From NCBI GenBank assembly GCA_964619955.1, contig CAZUJF010000015.1, forward strand, positions 51,281 through 115,280: a stretch of DNA of 64,000 bases, read 5' to 3'. Within the stretch, counting starts at the first letter, position 1. Each line of letters begins with the position of its first letter. The notes under the pieces were generated by a model. The model ran no database searches. It saw nothing but the letters and a program-made list of their open reading frames with translations, and had not been told where the DNA came from. This document shows positions 62,449 through 64,000 of this stretch, in pieces. Position numbers and translations under genes: made by a program. Origin of the DNA: JACQFK01 sp964619955 (lineage in GTDB: Bacteria > Planctomycetota > MHYJ01 > JACPRB01).

Positions 62449-63228
62449 CTATAGATTTCCGAAATGGGCGAGACGGATGGCCTGCCCGTCGAGGAGCCGG
62501 GGAAGCCGCTCGTGGGTCAGTACGCGCCGCTCGTTCTCGTGGGTCCCGGGATGCAGCATGAGTTCCGTGATTCCGGGGCGGACGGACGCCAGGAACGCGG
62601 CCATGCGCCCCAGCGTCCAGGCTCCGCTGAGCGAAGGGCCGGCGAAGGCGTCCACGCTGCGCATCCCCGCGGCGTGATAGACGGGGCGGGCGGCGGCCGC
62701 GAGCCGCGCGTAGTCGAGGATCTGCCGGCGACGGTCCTTCCGGATCGCCGCGTGCGGATGGACGTCGGCGGGGAGGCGCACCCAGCGGAGCTTCCGTTTC
62801 CGCGCCGCGCGCGCGACGGGGGCGGCGAGCGGCCCGTACACGTGCAGATGCTGATGCCCGTCGAGATGCGTCAGCCTCAGGCCCCTGTCGAGCAGCCGGT
62901 CGATCTGCGCCAGGGTTTCCCGTTCAACCTCCTCGGGGGCGAAGTGGTTCCGGAGCGCCAGGCGCCGGGCTTCGGCCTTCCCGTGAAAACGGCCGTCGGG
63001 GCCGGTCAGCGTCCGATGCCCCCGGATCAGCGGCCGGCCTTCGCTCAGATCCAGATGGAGGCCGAGGTCCAGGGACGGCGGGAGGCGCCGGAGGGCGTCC
63101 TCGAGGGCAGGCCCGTTCGCCAGCAGCGACGCGGACGTCACGATCCCCTGGAGGTGAGCCTTCAGGATGCCGTCGTTTCCCGCCTCCGTGAGACCCAGAT
63201 CGTCGGCGTGGGCGATGAGCCGCTTCAT
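62449..63228 (-). CDS. YdjC/ChbG-like carbohydrate deacetylase
   Basis: A 259-residue metal-dependent deacetylase. RLIAHADDLGLTEAGNDGI carries the first metal-binding Asp pair, LGLHLDLSEGRPL the second block, and THLDGHQHLHVYGP the His cluster. These match the YdjC/ChbG/HpnK family that removes acetyl groups from sugars or hopanoids. ATG 63228 overlaps the upstream stop (ATGA). Confidence 0.88.
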   Translation of the reverse strand: MKRLIAHADDLGLTEAGNDGILKAHLQGIVTSASLLANGPALEDALRRLPPSLDLGLHLDLSEGRPLIRGHRTLTGPDGRFHGKAEARRLALRNHFAPEEVERETLAQIDRLLDRGLRLTHLDGHQHLHVYGPLAAPVARAARKRKLRWVRLPADVHPHAAIRKDRRRQILDYARLAAAARPVYHAAGMRSVDAFAGPSLSGAWTLGRMAAFLASVRPGITELMLHPGTHENERRVLTHERLPRLLDGQAIRLAHFGNL

Positions 63229-63920
63229 CGGCGCATCGCCAGATAAGGCCGGGTCGTGAACTGCAGGACACCGGGCTCCTCCTGATACTCCGAGAGCCCC
63301 CGGGCGCGGCGGTCCTGGAGGTATTCGCCGAGTCCGGGGTGGACGGCGTTCATCTCCTCCCAGGTAAAGGGACGGGGCTCGGCCGGCAGGTTGCGGAAGC
63401 GGAACTGCTCCGAAAGCAGGCCCTCGAAACGCCGGGTGTCGGCAAGCGACAGCACGAACGTGAGCAGCTGCCCCCCCGCTTCGAGATGGTCGGGGGCTGA
63501 GCGGATCAGCGGCTCCAGATAGCGCAGGCCGTCGGGGCCGCCGACCTTCGGACCGCGGGCGCCGGGGGGGGCGGGCATCTGGGGCGGGTTGCTCACGATG
63601 AGGTCGAAGAGGCGGCCGTCGACGGGATCGTAGAGGTCCCCGGCTTTGGCCCGGACTTCGACGCGGTTGCGCTCCGCGTTGCGCCGCGTGCACTCCACGG
63701 CGGCGGGGGAGAGGTCCGTCGCCCAGACCTCCCGGGCGCCGAGTTTGGCGGCGGCGACGGCGAACAATCCGCAGCCGCAGCCGAGATCGAGCACGGATTT
63801 CCCCCGGACGCTGAAAAGGTACTTCAGCAGGGACAGGCTCGCCGGACCCGGACGGTGCACGTCGTCCGGGCACTCCAGTTCGAAGCGGCAGGGGCTCTCG
63901 ATCGTCAAAACGTCGGTCAT
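63225..63920 (-). CDS. SAM-dependent methyltransferase (N-P-P-Q type)
   Basis: A 231-residue Rossmann methyltransferase with LDLGCGCGLFAVAAAKLGA (AdoMet loop), VWATDLSPAAVE and IVSNPPQMPAPP (catalytic N-P-P-x). The N-P-P motif links it to PrmC/HemK and related amide or exocyclic-amine N-methylases. It lacks the PrmC N-terminal helical domain, so its target is uncertain. The start at ATG 63920 fits the promoter. Confidence 0.85.
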   Translation of the reverse strand: MTDVLTIESPCRFELECPDDVHRPGPASLSLLKYLFSVRGKSVLDLGCGCGLFAVAAAKLGAREVWATDLSPAAVECTRRNAERNRVEVRAKAGDLYDPVDGRLFDLIVSNPPQMPAPPGARGPKVGGPDGLRYLEPLIRSAPDHLEAGGQLLTFVLSLADTRRFEGLLSEQFRFRNLPAEPRPFTWEEMNAVHPGLGEYLQDRRARGLSEYQEEPGVLQFTTRPYLAMRR

Positions 63921-63931
63921 GACCGCGGGCG

Positions 63932-63941
63932 ATTGTATCAT
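63932..63941. promoter_or_regulatory. Overlapping divergent -10 boxes
   Basis: On the minus strand TACAAT (63937-63932) ends 11 nt before ATG 63920. On the plus strand TATCAT (63936-63941) ends 6 nt before GTG 63948. Confidence 0.45.
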
Positions 63942-63947
63942 CGTCGC

Positions 63948-64000
63948 GTGGCGCGTACTGAGAAGTCGCTTTCCGACTCGCGGGTGAAAGTCCCGTCCGG
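63948..64000 (+). CDS. Start of an unidentified gene, cut by the window end
   Basis: A GTG 6 nt after TATCAT opens a frame that stays open to the end of the window (VARTEKSLSDSRVKVPS). There is too little sequence to assign. The start rests on promoter spacing alone. Confidence 0.35.
   Translation, partial: MARTEKSLSDSRVKVPS

Overview
The window is a gene-dense, GC-rich bacterial chromosome segment. It has about 60 protein genes, no rRNA or tRNA that I can see, no insertion sequences, no CRISPR array, and no gene-free gap longer than about 175 bases. The mix of genes fits a Planctomycetota-like lineage: Ser/Thr kinases with TPR tails, three Gfo/Idh/MocA paralogues with or derived from twin-arginine leaders, zinc-ribbon membrane proteins, an L-type lectin with a MYXO-CTERM-like tail, and large ABC-2 modules. 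That placement is an inference from gene content and is not certain.

The most important observation is selenocysteine (Sec) coding. Three genes only make sense if in-frame UGA codons are read through. (i) selD (45950-47002, minus) has UGA at codon 19 inside the known Sec/Cys active-site loop. (ii) A secreted thioredoxin-fold protein (51366-52130, minus) has UGA as the first residue of a U-G-P-C redox motif. (iii) A small secreted heavy-metal-associated (HMA) domain protein (25555-26040, plus) has two UGAs, at codons 38 and 42, exactly in the metal-binding loop, giving U-P-T-G-U. Each has a short perfect hairpin with a G-U in its apical loop, 17-32 nt after the (last) UGA, as expected for a bacterial SECIS element. 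selA, selB and selC are not in the window. Dozens of other genes end in UGA, so this is local recoding and not a changed genetic code.

Layout. 1-5.3 kb: kinase-TPR (cut at the left edge), SSS symporter, PHP phosphatase, DUF1841-like, TerC. 5.3-13.9 kb: HDOD protein (minus), mutL, an M16-like protein, tandem GNAT, an anti-sigma-like membrane protein with a secreted helical partner, a TolB-like propeller, a homocysteine methyltransferase-like protein, a lipoprotein. 14-18.4 kb: an Fe-S themed run, ispG, a PSP1(RicT)-Rieske fusion, nuoB, nuoD (no nuoC). 18.4-26 kb: zinc-ribbon/PilZ protein, ETF-quinone oxidoreductase, aldehyde dehydrogenase, pntAA-pntAB-pntB, and the di-Sec HMA protein with its own terminator. 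26-32.7 kb: class IV aminotransferase, GAF, PilT, kinase, DUF481, an MscL with a zinc ribbon, STAS, a release-factor-like protein, an FN3 protein. 32.7-38.9 kb (minus): ABC-2 exporter module. 39-47.5 kb: membrane proteins sharing a CxC...CxxC zinc ribbon, metalloproteases and selD. 47.6-53.6 kb: three Gfo/Idh enzymes, the lectin and the Sec thioredoxin. 53.6-64 kb: ApbE, an orphan DNA methyltransferase, a triplicated amidohydrolase, tandem YceI, a glycosyltransferase, a YdjC deacetylase and a methyltransferase.

Expression signals fall into two classes. Many genes have a TANNNT -10 box only 5-11 nt before the start codon and no Shine-Dalgarno site, which predicts leaderless or nearly leaderless mRNAs. 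Others, including the HMA, Gfo/Idh and Sec-thioredoxin genes, have a normal leader and a GGAGG-like site. Several start codons were chosen on this basis.
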